This document shows, in pieces, positions 12,284-23,685 of a stretch of 64,000 bases of DNA; the stretch's first letter is position 1, and each line of letters begins with the position of its first letter. Position numbers and translations under genes: made by a program. Source of the DNA: Aphanomyces cochlioides (lineage: Eukaryota; Oomycota; Saprolegniomycetes; Saprolegniales; Verrucalvaceae). The notes under the pieces were generated by a model. That model did no database searches, was not told where the DNA came from, and saw only the letters and a list, made by a program, of their open reading frames with translations. The DNA lies in assembly GCA_019828595.1 (NCBI GenBank), contig JAHQRK010000031.1, positions 248,001 through 312,000 on the forward strand, given 5' to 3'.

Positions 12284-13326
12284 CTGTCTGTGGTCAATCT
12301 AAAACTGAACCAGCGACGACGAAACGTCGAATTCGAGGTGGACTTCGGCGATCATCCTGGACCGATAGCACTTATAACCAATGTACAATTTTAGGAAGTT
12401 CAGACAGTTTGTTCGAATTCCTGGCATTCTTTCGAGGGCGAATGCGATCTTGAAATGTGCTTACCATTACAGTAAGTTTTATACTCCGATTATGGCAAAG
12501 TGTATGTGAACGGGAGCCAATCAGCGTTTAGAGTTGATATTGTGAAGTTTATTCGAGTTATAGTCGACGCTTATTAAAGACTTTATAACTTGGCGGCACT
12601 GTGGATTCATCTCAAGCCGTCTAAACCATGACTAAACGACATGGATGGTGGTGTGATGTTAGCTGTTGATTGAGTACTCCTACCTTGGCGTTTAAATTTA
12701 TCCTCAATGGCTTACAACATAAACAGTATTATTAATAATACTGTAACTGGACCGCATTTTTGTTACGTAATTCAGCTTGAGCTTGTTTAGCGCTACGCCT
12801 CCGATAGATAAAGTTTTTAACGTAAAGTCCAACGAGAGGCAACAACCCAAAGCGCTTGAACAAACTGGTGTTAGTTTAACTGTAAAATCGATTTCTACGA
12901 CTGTAAATTCAACATTCTATTGGTTTAAAGATTATGTATTATATCCAATAGAATTTATGAAATAAGTATGTCTATTAATTTTACGCAAAGAATGCAATCA
13001 AATATCAATTGCATATTGGATCGTTCACGTACTTATTATATAGGACTCTAATAGAAATACATTTATTGAGAAGTGGAGATCCCAGAAAGCGGTCATCGTG
13101 TCGTGGTATGCCTCTGATGTTGTATATGGTCTTATCGTCGTATTTTGTCCAATTAAAATTTTATCCATAAGACGTATAGAATATTTTTATTGGTGGATAT
13201 TAAAATGATATAAGCCAATCAAAAATAAATATAATTACTCTTTTAATTCTTTTTATTTTTTATTTCTTGCCCTTGTTTACAGTATTTTTATGCGCAAAGA
13301 TTTTTTGACCTGGTTGTGGAACAAGC
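12284..13326. other. AT-rich intergenic region
   Basis: Divergent promoter region between the dehydrogenase and gamma-SNAP. It is AT-rich, especially 12700-13320, with no supported gene. A short frame at 12777-12965 lacks any recognisable feature. Confidence 0.5.
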
Positions 13327-14584
13327 ATGGCGAAGAAACTCCAGGAGGCGGAAGAGAACCTCGCCAAGGCCGATAAACTCATGAAGACGTCGGTCTTCCG
13401 ATGGAGTCCCGACTACATGAGTGCCGCTCCTTACTTGGAGAGAGCTGCGGAATGTTTCCGCGCCGCGCAAGACTACGCTCGCGCGTCGACGACGTTTGTC
13501 CGTCTCGCAGACGTCCAACACAAGAATCAAGCGTCGTTCCGTGCCGCTATGCACATGGAAACGGCGGCGAAATTGCATCTTCAGTATGCACCAAAGAAAC
13601 CCGTGGCGGCGATGCAATATTACCAAACCGCCAGTGGGTATTACGCAGAGACAGGTGAACTGGGCAAAGCGGCCGAAATGCTCATGAAGGGCGCGTCTGC
13701 ATTGGAGGAAGTTGGATACACTGACGTCAAGCAAATGTACACAACCTCTTGGACTGTGATCCAGGAGTTGATTTGTGGCTTTTTTGTAGGTATTTGGATG
13801 CTTGCGAGCTCATGGAAGCCCAAGACAAACCTCATTTTGCCGTCGATATCTTTCGCAAAACAGCGGCATTCCTTGTCAAGCGCAAAGAATACGATGAAGC
13901 AATTGCCAACTATAACAAGCAGATTACCTGCTTCCAAGCGATCCAACAGGTGCGTAAATGATCACTGATGCATTTCTAAGCTTATTCTTCCAGCCTGACA
14001 ACATGTACAAAGCATTTACGAGCATCGTGGTGCTGAATTTGGCCAAGCTTGATGTCGTTGCGGCCGATCAAGCATACATGCAACATCTCCAGGACGATGG
14101 CTACCTCCATGCTGACGAATGTGCACTCAGTGAAGACTTGATTGGTGCATTCAAGCGCGGTAAGCCATTGCCTGGGCTTCCTTTGCCACCAGAGACTATG
14201 TTTAGGAGACGAAGATGCGCTCAAAGCTCTGCTCAAGAAACCCAATTGGCAATACTTGGATGCCCCGATCGGTCGTCTTGCCCGGACGCTGACCATGTAC
14301 TCCACAGCTCGGTACTTGTTTGCATTTCCTTGCATTCTTTTCATGCCAGGGATTGTAGAGTGTCCAAGCCAGCTCGACCGGCTGCACCTCCCTCTCAACC
14401 AGCTCCAAAATCGGCTCCTGAACCGGTTCCAGCGCCAGTTCCAGCAGCAGTGGCGGATCCAGTAGAGCCCAAACACGTCTCTGAACCCGTGGTAGCACCA
14501 GTGGCTGTGCCAGTGCCCGCTCCAACTCCAATCGAAGTGGCAGCTCCTGTCGTGTCGGATGAACCCGAGTTTGACTTGACTTAG
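13327..14584 (+). CDS. Gamma-SNAP (soluble NSF attachment protein, TPR-like)
   Basis: Adaptor that recruits the ATPase NSF to SNARE complexes so that they can be disassembled after membrane fusion; acts in the cytosol at membranes. Five exons: 13327-13736, 13790-13949, 13994-14159, 14206-14311, 14359-14584, giving 355 residues. The first helices carry KTSVFRWSPDYMSAA, close to the FLKWKPDYDSAA block typical of gamma-SNAP rather than alpha-SNAP. Repeated helical hairpins follow (YLERAAECFRAAQDYARAST, AAKLHLQYAPKKPVAAMQYY, AVDIFRKTAAFLVKRKEYDE). The junction at 13736/13790 restores KQMYLDACELM in frame. The carboxyl end is an unusual Pro/Ala/Val-rich tail of about 70 residues ending EPEFDLT, longer than the tail of the animal proteins. 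Expressed divergently from the SDR. Confidence 0.88.
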
Positions 14585-14704
14585 GTTGTCATGAACTTTT
14601 TTTTCACTTGGGCTTAATATACTATACTAACCCACTGTATAACACAGTTTCACTTTTTCCATTGTTGTATTTTTAGCCGTCAGCGAGGCGCACTCGAGAT
14701 CGAG

Positions 14705-15901
14705 ATGACTCGGATCACCAACTTTGTCGACGACATTGAAGGGACAAAACCATGCTTAAAGCCGTATTTGTACACGCACAAGGCACCATCGTCGACTGTG
14801 GAAGGCTCCATGAGCAGGCGGCTCCATCCTGAAGTGTGGAACAAAGGTCAGAACCCGCAGTTTATGCAGCTGCCCATCGAAGGCTCGTGGCCATCCCATC
14901 AAGGATTTACAACGAAACGCGCCGTGAATCCACTGACCCCGACGTACGTCATGACCACTTATCAAGGCGTAGCGCCGACTGTCTGGCTTGTAGATACAAA
15001 TTGCCCCATGGTGAGCCAGCTCCGCTGGTTTTGCCAAAGTTTCTTCGAGACAGCTATCTCCCAGACGACATTGAAGGCACGCACGCTGTTCCTCGATATA
15101 CAAAACCACCGCGGGATACGATGAACTTGGTCTTTTGCTCCATTAGAACTCTCTTTGGCTTATTTTGTGTGGCACTGAGTAGAGTGATATTGCTGGCGCG
15201 ACAACGCAGTGGCGGCCAAGAGGAGTCAAGACGTCCAAGGAGAAAGATATCATGTCAGTTGCTGATATTATTCATCCTGGCTTTCGATCGCAGCGAGTCA
15301 CGTACGATGTCGCTCATAGAGGAATTAACATCCATTCAGAGATCCATTGCGGCCTGTGCACATTGTCAATGGTTTCCGGACTGCAGACGATCATCTATCG
15401 TTCCCGAAACCAGCTTACGAAGCTGTCAACCATCCATTCTATCCGCTCGAGACGCGTGATATCCAGGTATAATAGTCTCTACGTAACAATGAAGAGCTGT
15501 TGGCCTAGGGAGCGAACCCAGCGGATAGTCTAAAAGGTGTCGTGGGCAACATTCCGCATGTCAAACGTCGCCATTTCCGCGTGACGAATAATGTCCACGA
15601 CATTTTTGGAGCCCAGGCCAACACGACGCATCACAGCATTGTGAGCAACCGACACGTCGATCCAAACTTTCCCAATTACGTCGACTTGGACGGCGACGAG
15701 CTCGAGACGGGATTGCCGATTCCAAAGAACATTCAATTCCCAGACGTCGCCCCACGCGTCTCTGTGAAGCGATCCAACAACGTGTCGACGATCCAACTGG
15801 GCATGAAGTCGCCAAAAGACAAAAAGCCCGCGCCCGTGCTGACACCGAAACAAGTTGCAGCACGTCAGGCTGATATTAACGCAGTTCGTAGTCTCAACTA
15901 G
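14705..15901 (+). CDS. Conserved protist protein with DDIEGT motifs (possible flagellar protein)
   Basis: Five exons, 14705-14943, 14994-15129, 15183-15301, 15340-15466 and 15509-15901, join in phase to give 337 residues. The fourth intron piece (15302-15339) is only 38 nt. A short motif recurs: VDDIEGTKP near residue 8, LPDDIEGTHAVPR near 110, LSDIAGA near 126, and HDIFGA in the last exon, each followed by proline- and basic-rich stretches (KPPRDTMN, VADIIHPGF). No enzyme fold is evident. Similar DIEG-type repeats occur, as I recall, in proteins restricted to flagellated protists, so a ciliary or basal-body role in zoospores is possible; this is inference. It starts 120 bp after the gamma-SNAP stop, on the same strand. 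Confidence 0.75.
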
Positions 15902-16597
15902 ATCTAGATCAACGAGCAATTTTGTCGATATTCGTTTTGTGCTCAACGAAATGCACCACCTTGGCCTCTCCACATCCTCTTAAGGATTTACAGCTTGAGA
16001 ACTATCGCATCGATGAATCCCCAGCAAAAATCTTAACAGGCATGGTGAGTATTATCCTTCGCGTTTTACTGGGGCTCTATGTGATTTACTGCGGCTTGCC
16101 TTTAGATGAGTTTGTTGCTCATCTGGATTACGCCATAAACCTGAGACTACGTATTCCATTGCTTGATGTCGTCCATAGTTATCGAGTTTTCTAGTCTATG
16201 CATGAGGAAGGCCAATGCAGCACCAACGTCTCGAGCTATCGTCGTGCGTTGCGCCAATCACAACGAACAAACGATCGTTCGGATAAATTCTCCTTATCCA
16301 GAATATGGATATCCGGATATAGACAGGGTTCAACTAAAGCAAGACCCAGGCAACAGAACGAACGAGTTACGGATGGGTGCTGGTCTAGGCTGCAAGAAAT
16401 GCGAAAGGGAGAACGCTATACTGCTGGCGGTACATGTTTCTACCGCAGTGTAATAGGAATATTGAACGTGAGGCCACATGTCAACCGGATACCTCGATTA
16501 TCCGGATACGGATAATTGATTGATTTTCGGGATCCGGATAATTGTTTTGAGCTGTCCGGCTCATTTTGTGAAAAAGATCGCGCTGGACAAGGAAGAG
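15902..16597. other. Intergenic region with ATCCGGAT elements
   Basis: No supported gene. The second half holds a cluster of the palindrome ATCCGGAT (separate entry) that reaches to within about 60 bp of the Sec6 start. Confidence 0.5.
16296..16545. repeat. Cluster of palindromic ATCCGGAT motifs upstream of Sec6
   Basis: ATCCGGAT or one-base variants occur near 16301-16322, 16498-16512 and 16530-16545, often extended to TTATCCGGATA. The motif is its own reverse complement. Similar clusters lie at 20738-20838 and 34864-34940, with single sites near 50080 and 55018. Confidence 0.65.
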
Positions 16598-19500
16598 ATG
16601 TCGAAGATGATCGTCCGTTTGGAGCAACAGGCGCGGGATCCGATCGAAGTACTCCAAATGCGCTTGAAAGATGTGTCCGAGACATCTGTTTTAAATACAC
16701 AGCAACTCCTCGAGATTAAAACTGACTACTTGGGTCGAGCCGAGTCGATCAAAGGTACTGCTATTGAGAAAGGCGCCATCTTATGAATGTTCGACGCAGG
16801 TCAACTCGATGGATTTGTACAAGCTCAAATTGATGAGATTGAGCGAGCGTCTGGTCTACTCTCTCTCGATGAAAGCGTGGCGAAAGTAACCCAGTCGTTG
16901 AAGACCATGGGAGCGAGCTGTCATCGAATGCGTGCTGAATTGGGAGATGAAGGTGTTGCATCCGAAGTGAGCATTGCAAGACGAAACTTGAAAGAACTGC
17001 AAGTTCAAATGCAATTTTACGACGAATTGCCGAGAAAACTCGCTGAGATGGAGAATTTACTAAAAGTGGATTTGGGCGAACTCACAACTGTGTTTGGAAA
17101 GTATATTCACATGGATGACTGGAGGCAAAAAATGCTCCAGCAGGTACGCAAAGACTTCTTCATTTCCGAATTTACTTAAATCTGCTTAGCTTCAAATGGC
17201 TTCGAAGGACAACCAAGATGAAATGCTCAATAGGTAGAATATCTAGAATATTTCTGGCTCAGTATTTGTTTGTCAAACACAGCAAGCATGCAGCTAAAGC
17301 ACTGGCGGCAATCCTGCCTCGACTTGAAGACATTGAGCATCTGGGAAAGCGAATATTGGAAGGCACATGGACAATTGTAGTAAATTGCATTGAAGTTGTG
17401 CAATTTGATCGAAAACGACTGTCGGATGCATTCCAAATTGTCGAGCATCTTGAAAAGTATTGGCAAACCATCTTCTCGAATGATTCATCGAGTAGACGAC
17501 GTCGCAAGCGCATTGATGCCAACAAAATCTACTTGGATCATACCCTCACACCAATAAAGGAGAGCCAAGAGCCATCGATGTACCAAGTCTGTCGTGACCA
17601 GCTTCAAAATTCGCTTAAAACAAGAGTCGCTGATTTATTCCACCAGCCTCCAGACCAAGACTTTGCTCAAGTGATATGCTATAGGCGTTGATTTCCTGAA
17701 TGTAACCTAGGCATTCAATGGCATGCTCAACAATGCATCAAACCTGCTCCTTGACTTGGAATATGTCGAGCGTGAGGTTGCGTCATCATTTCCGTCAACA
17801 ATCGACGCCATGCAAGTATTTGTGTCAAGTTACAATTCTGCCCTTGAGGAACAGGTGCGAACTCTGGTTTAAACCGACAGAATGATGCATTTTGACCGCA
17901 CAGTTTGCTCTGATCTGTGGCAAATCAGACTTGAGTGTTGCTCAAAAACTGCAGCTAGTTCAATGGATCGATTATTACAATTCTCAAGTACGACGCCAAT
18001 AAGCCAAGAACGTTAACTTTGTCGTGCCTAGATGGGAAGGTATCGATCAGGTATCGTCTCCGACGTATTAGAACAACAAGCCAATTTGATGTTGCGACTC
18101 TACTTGGATGGAATTCAGGTAGCAAATGTTGTTTGCCCATTTTGATGTATTCTTGTAGGAGCAAATTCAAACATGGGTGACCAATATCTACAACCGAGAG
18201 GAGGAAACGATCACTGGTCCTTCAGGAGAATTACATTCTACCCGACCCAACGATATCATGAACATTCTGTCATCCCATATTACAATTGCTCAAGAATGGC
18301 TCAGTGGTCATTTAGTTGCTCGTGTTGTTCTGGTATCAGTCGGCAGGACTTCGGAAGCTATTCGATTTTACGTAGGCGTGTTTGCAGTCACTAATGGGAC
18401 AATTGAAAACTCGAGAAAAGTTAGTCGTGTCTACCCTTCAAAAGATAGAAATTGAGGAACTTTGCTCTTTCATCAATGACACGGATGTTCTTCAGGTACG
18501 TATCATGCGAATATCACCGATTTTCTTACAACGATACCACAGTCTAAATGCGTCGAATTGATTGACAAGATTCACTTTCCTGGAGCACCCGATCAAGAGG
18601 AAGAAGTCGCAAAGCTCAAAGCAGGTCTTGGAGATTCGCTGGAGACAACCTCGACCGATATTGTTGCCTTGGCAGTCCACATTTGTTCTCTAATTGTCGA
18701 CAAAATGATCAACGAAATAGAAGCGGTATATTCTCAGCATGCGCCATCAACGTTAATAATCATGTAGGACACAACAGCACATTGGTTCGGCAAGAAATGG
18801 GAGGAGCAGGATCCAGTGGTGGAGAATCTACTCGTAACGCTGGACGACTTCTTCCGAGATCTCAAATCGTGGTTGAGTGGTTCGTTCTTTTATGCCAAGA
18901 CAGTCCGGCATGCTTTAGACCAGTACATCGCTCGAGTGACCGAAATTAGCTAATTATGTTTCCAGTTGCATGGACGAATATCTCAAGCGCTTCTTCCAAC
19001 GCACGAGTCCTTTTCCAAACGTCGAATTGGCATTTCGGTTGATTGATCAAGATGTCCAGGTCTCTCGGTTCAAAGTACAAAACTCTCAGGCATTAATTTC
19101 TAGCATATTCATGCCTGCTTTATCAAGTACGAGTCAGAATTGCGTCGTGGGGGTATTCGCAGTAGCGACGATTTGACGAAGCATTTGGAACCCGTGCAAA
19201 TGCTCAGCTTAGTGCTTAGTCGCAAAGTCTCGATTGACGATTTACAGCGGGATTTAGCGGAAGCCCAAGGTATTCTTCATGAAATTGTCAATCACGTATG
19301 CGACACTGTGTAGATGATCCCAAGCTCGTTGAGAGATTGAAGCCACTGATTGCAGCCGCTAAACGTTTTGTTCCGGGCTCGCCGACGGTACTTATAGTTT
19401 TTTGGAAGGTATATTGAGTGTTTGCTAGGCTTCTAGCAAAGCAGTCAAGAAATCTGGTGACGGAAAAGCGACCAAGAAGACATTTTTCAAGAAATCCAAA

Positions 19501-19617
19501 GATAAGACTCCTGTTGAGGAGGCCAAACCACCAGTCGCAACACCACCACCAACCGAGAAAGAGTCCTCAGAGTTTCAAGTCAAGACATCGAGTTTGGACG
19601 CATTTCTCAACCACTGA
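16598..19617 (+). CDS. SEC6: Exocyst complex subunit Sec6 (EXOC3)
   Basis: Subunit of the octameric exocyst that tethers secretory vesicles to the plasma membrane. Fifteen exons resolve in phase: 16598-16754, 16800-17143, 17190-17233, 17283-17670, 17711-17854, 17904-17987, 18032-18118, 18159-18332, 18376-18495, 18543-18725, 18768-18922, 18966-19059, 19104-19269, 19314-19387, 19429-19617, giving 800 residues, the usual Sec6 size. The amino half is coiled-coil (LEQQARDPIEVLQMRLKDV). The carboxyl half follows the Sec6 helical-bundle order: IQTWVTNIYNREEE, STRPNDIMNILSSHITIAQ, ACLQSLMGQLKTR, LLVTLDDFFRDLKSWL, YLKRFFQRTSPF, then a Lys-rich tail. Introns are 38-54 nt. An extra 5' exon cannot be excluded. 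Its stop lies 16 bp from the stop of the next, convergent gene. Confidence 0.88.
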
Positions 19618-19633
19618 CAAGATTAAAAACATT

Positions 19634-20714
19634 TTACACGTGTTTGATCTTTTGACGGATCGAGTTGCGGCTCACACGGATCAACGACGCAAGGCCAATG
19701 CATACAACGACGACAATCGCTGTGACAAATTGGCCATGATCACCCGCGACGGCTTTGTCAAGGTCCACTTTGGAGCAATCCTCCGTGGCATTGACCGACG
19801 GACCACATTCCGAACGAAACGACATTCGATAGAACAAAAAGAGAGCACCGGCCATGGCCGCAATGACCAAGAAGACTCGATGGAGGAGCGTCATTAGATC
19901 CAATGTGGATTCGAATCCACTGTGCTGATACACGAGGAAACGCACGTGCTTGGTTTGCGACGTGGACATGATTACATCCAGCAGCATTTCAGGATTGGCA
20001 TGCACGGATCCAACCAAGTCTCGAGTTGGCGTGGTGGCAACGTGCCATGTGTGGCCGTACATGTTGGTCAACCATCCCTACAAAATCTCAGAGACAGAAC
20101 CAACGGTGGAGAAAATACCTTGAGCTGAGAGCATTGCGCATCAATATCACTGTCGCTGGCAACAAGACGTTGAATCGTTGAAATGACTTGGGTTTGACGA
20201 TCTTCCGGCATTGTCGAGTCCATGATGTTCACTTTACTACAATACGATCAGACACATTGTCAAGAGCATGCCGATAGTACATGGTGTTGCTGCTCGCAGA
20301 GGCTGGTAGCGTGACTGGTGGAATTGAGTTTGTCGCCACGGTCGTTCGATAGACGAGAATTTTGACTCCAGTCGTCTTGTTGTGCGCGATAGCGCAGCAT
20401 CCCTTGCGCTACACAGCATTCCTCGTCACCATGACCTCATGACACAATCACGTACGTATCGAATATCCACGGACAAATCTTTGCCCACAACGACGTGCCA
20501 TCCCAGTCCTTGCGTTGAGTCCATGTCAACGCGAATCGCTTCGGCTAAATCTTTCGACGTCTTGGCATCTTTTGCCACTCGTTGAATCGACTACACCATT
20601 TTTCATACATCTCGAAGTGTCTTAACATTGTCTTACCTGAAGAACAGCCGATTTGAGCGCCGCAGACACCGCTGGGCGCGTAGAAAGGACAAACGAACCT
20701 GCGGCTGCCACCAT
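19634..20714 (-). CDS. Membrane-anchored protein with two dynein-light-chain-like domains
   Basis: Five minus-strand exons, 20714-20637, 20590-20456, 20408-20281, 20236-20119 and 20077-19634, give 300 residues. Two copies of a DLC (LC8-type) pattern are visible: LAEAIRVDMDSTQGLGWHVV then VKILVYRT (about residues 40-90), and MPEDRQTQVISTIQRLVASD, then NMYGHTWHVAT and TKHVRFLVYQHSGFE (about 120-215). These match the order of LC8: amphipathic helices, the WHC-type strand, and the TKHFIYFYLG-type strand. After the second copy come two hydrophobic segments (VFLVIAAMAGALFLFY and FVTAIVVVVCIGLASLI) separated by a loop with two cysteines and an NAT sequon. LC8 proteins are soluble hubs, so a membrane-tethered tandem is unusual. 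Retaining the intron 20280-20237 would put a stop 5 bp before an in-frame ATG and split the product in two. Confidence 0.75.
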
Positions 20715-20737
20715 GCAAAACCGAATTTGAAATATGC

Positions 20738-20838
20738 GGATGACACTCCGGATAAAACCCATTGACTACAATCCGGATAATATTATTCGGATATCCAATC
20801 ATATGTACGGTTATAAGAGCTATTATCCGGATGTGCCC
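20738..20838. repeat. Cluster of ATCCGGAT motifs upstream of the DLC-like gene
   Basis: Four or five TCCGGATA/ATCCGGAT motifs in 100 bp (about 20750, 20770, 20790, 20825), directly 5' of the minus-strand DLC-like gene. Confidence 0.6.
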
Positions 20839-20999
20839 ATGTCACGCCATGAGTTGGAGCTCCGCAGGAAAACCTGAGGTTCTCTGTAAGTTAATAAAAG
20901 GACTATGTGGACCTTAAAGCTCTGGTGGCAACTTCCCCCGTCCAACTTGACTACGACGGGGAGTACAGAGTGTCGACGGGGGTCCGGTGACACCAGGCT
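20839..20999. other. Spacer
   Basis: Short GC-richer spacer with no recognisable feature. Confidence 0.4.
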
Positions 21000-21745
21000 T
21001 GGGTAAAATACTATTTATCATGATTCTTTTGGGCTGACCTATGCCAATACCTATTCCTTTGACATGTATGAGTGCGATATCTACTTCCTGGGAGTGAGTG
21101 GAAGAAGAATTTATTTGTTGGAGAGATGCAATCGAACGAATTATTCAAATAATTCAAATCAAAGGATAAAATGAAGAATTCTTCAGCTATATCATTGCTA
21201 TGCATGATCTCTTGGACATCAGTGAGCCCCAATAGATCAGCGCTGGCGTGTAGGAACATTTGCTGATCGAAATGCTCCGGCGTTTTCACGCATCGACGAT
21301 CACCGAGAGCTCTCGCAAATCTTAGAAGTTGGAGCAAGAAAACGACAAACCATGTATTCACCTTCAGTTGTACTCACCTAGGGACGTTTGAGAGCACGCT
21401 CAGCCAAGGACATTCTTGTACCATCAAGACATGTCGTCGAAGCCGTTCCAGTTTCACGACGGACATGTTCAACACATTGTTTTACCGGACAACTCATTAT
21501 GCTATCCGTAGAACCCAAAATGTTCGAAATAGCCACCTCAAAATTTTGGGCAATGCACAATGGTGGCAGATGCAGACAAGCGACGGGTGGCCTGCGTGTA
21601 TTCGTCAATCACAGTGTCAAACAAACGACGCACGTCGAGAATGGTACGATCTTCTCGTTGTAGCGCCAAAGTCATAGAATTTAGATCAGTGAGCAAAACG
21701 AGGAGATTGTCGTTAGTTCAGTCGTCGCGTGGACTGGGCATGGGC
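21000..21745 (-). pseudogene. hAT-type transposase remnant (carboxyl-terminal dimerisation region)
   Basis: Read on the minus strand, fragments in changing frames give AERALKRP, then EYMVCRFLAPTSKICE and TPEHFDQQMFLHASADLLGL. This order (basic linker, ERF-like FLAPTSxxCE core, then HFxxQMFLHxxxDL) is that of the hAT dimerisation block found in many oomycete transposons. Several frame changes and stops interrupt it, and no upstream catalytic part was found. Confidence 0.55.
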
Positions 21746-21811
21746 ACTAGTCAAAAGAATAGGAAAGTATCATTAGTACTGAACAAAAAAATGATGTTAA
21801 TTTGATACGAT

Positions 21812-22856
21812 TTAATAGTATTTACCTTTAGCTTGTACCAAACCATTCATGACCATGTCGGTTTCAGGACGCCGAGGAAAAAACCATGAACGCCATAAAA
21901 GCTCATCCACATAGGAAGGTAGTAAATTCTTCTGGATACCTCGCATATTTTTCATGCGATGTTTGATTTTGATTTCCCAGAAGCCCTCAACAGTTTGAGT
22001 GTGGGCCATGTCACGAGATCAACAAAATTTTCCGAATGATTCACCTATAAATGAGTGAAAATCTTGTGACACAGTCGAGGATTGGTCGCCAACGTGTGTT
22101 GTCCATTCGACAACACGTAGGGACATGATAGTCGTCCCAGGTTTGATGTGGTCAGCTATCACGCCCGACAAGGTTTGTTTCGAACGATTTTCGTACACCA
22201 TGCGGGCAAACCACTTCCCTGTGGCGCGGTCGACGCCGCCAAACAGCCAATAGTCTTGGTGGCGTTGGCCACGGTTGTATTGGACTTTTTCATCATAGAG
22301 GTCTCATCTATCTTGACAATAGATCCAACACCTCCAACCTAAAATAGTGTTCATATTGCAATAAACTGTATACGTAAATAATGCGAAATATAAATAGTGC
22401 AACAAACCTGAAAATCAGTCGAAAAAGCTCTTTCGAGCACATTTCGCTGCAATACTGATATAAGTCGATTGCAAACTGCTTGGACACCTTCTTCTTTGCC
22501 TTGGTGTTAAGCACTGGCTTCTCGGAAGCCCAATCCCACAACAGACGAACGGATTTGCAAAGCAAAACGCGCGACTTTGCAAAGAACGAACAGAGCCGGA
22601 TGCTCAGTTCGTAGCCCTTGCACGCCGCTTTTGTGCAACGCCAGCGTGTTGGAATGTTCAACTTTTCAGCCAACATCATGGCACCGCCGCACTTGGCGCA
22701 GAATGCTGAAGGCTTTAGCAGTCCAACACGCTGACACCACTGCTCCCAGGTGCGTTCGTTCGTCGTGATAGCCATAACAACATGAAACGAGAATTCTTGC
22801 AGAAATTTGTGGTCGTAACGACTGACGTCTTGGGGTTCTTGATTCGTGCGCAACAT
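21812..22856 (-). pseudogene. Merlin / ISXO2-like transposase, copy 1 (broken)
   Basis: The ATG at 22856 opens a frame with a CAKCG...CTKAAC zinc-ribbon, then KPVLNTKAKKKVSKQFAIDL. After an intron-like break, GSIVKIDETSMMKKSN (first catalytic Asp) begins near 22340. SKQTLSGVIADHIKPGTTIM follows in another frame, but the next residue that should be the second Asp is changed, and frames shift again before HTQTVEGFWEIKIKHRMKNM (catalytic Glu). This is the IS1595/Merlin DDE order. It is clearly inactive. A better copy lies at 33744-34787. Confidence 0.75.
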
Positions 22857-22935
22857 TCAGAGCAAATGGGAAATGGGGGCTAGACTGACTTGACCGCCAG
22901 AATTTTGCCGCGAAAAGCGAGGCGCGACCACGCAA

Positions 22936-23569
22936 GGGAATGTTCGGTTTCGCTAGGGTTATGGAGTTTAAGCAATGAGTTGGTTCTAAATTTAAATGTG
23001 TGTATGCAATGAATGGCTATCCTGTGTCTAATCGAAATGAATGGTTAGTGTGTGACAGCAACTCACATTATTCAGTTGTACAGAATAAATAATTCATTGT
23101 TGGAAATTGATTGATAACTTATTCTTTGAATGACTCTCACGAATACAATTCGCTGGGTCATAAGTATAAAAAGACACAACATCGCGCTAAATCATTTGTT
23201 TTTAGATCGAGCATTAGTGAGGGATTGTTACCATGGGGCACGTCGATTACTTGTGTACGCGACCGTCGCTGAAACACAAATTCGTGAGGACTGGAATTGC
23301 GTGTCTTGTCAGTCGCGGTGTTCTTTTGGATTATCCACGGAGCTCAAAGCCGTCAGTCTTGCTTGTAATTCAACGTCTTCCGCGATCAGCACAACGGGAA
23401 CTCTTAAGCGAAGGTCCTCCGTTCTTCTCCAGTCTTCTGGGTCACCTCAGCTCGTCCCTTTTGCGTCAAAGCTCCACTGAAATGGGGAAGCGAAACAAAA
23501 AGGAGTTCTTATTATCGCATATCCTGTAAGATTGAGTATTTTTTACAAACAATATCAGAGAATTTGGCT
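22936..23569. other. Region with one small open frame of unknown meaning
   Basis: The only candidate is a 98-residue frame from an ATG at 23233 in good context to 23529. It has no recognisable domain and a biased, Ser/Leu-rich composition. I do not call it a gene. Confidence 0.3.
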
Positions 23570-23685
23570 TCATTTTGACTTGTAATTAAATAACTTGCAA
23601 AATAAAATAAAATTCCGAGGGAAGTGTGTACGAGGATATCTCCGATATCCCACTTCACCGAAGGTTAGTTTCTTCTGGAGGGGTG

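Noticed and set aside
17234..17262. A 29-nt intron ending at 17262 in Sec6
   Set aside because: It would leave the reading frame out of phase; the acceptor at 17282 restores it.
18923..18965. Donor at the GTGACC near 18935 in Sec6
   Set aside because: Gives the wrong phase and a roughly 30-nt intron; the donor GTACAT at 18923 fits.
19900..19925. tRNA T-loop-like GATTCGAATCC
   Set aside because: It is a palindrome inside the coding exon of the DLC-like gene, with no tRNA arms around it.
20224..20236. Two separate dynein-light-chain-like genes 5 bp apart
   Set aside because: A canonical 44-nt intron (20280-20237) with good donor and acceptor joins them exactly in phase, so one gene is more likely.
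23233..23529. 98-residue plus-strand gene
   Set aside because: Good start context but no domain, biased composition and no neighbours to support it.
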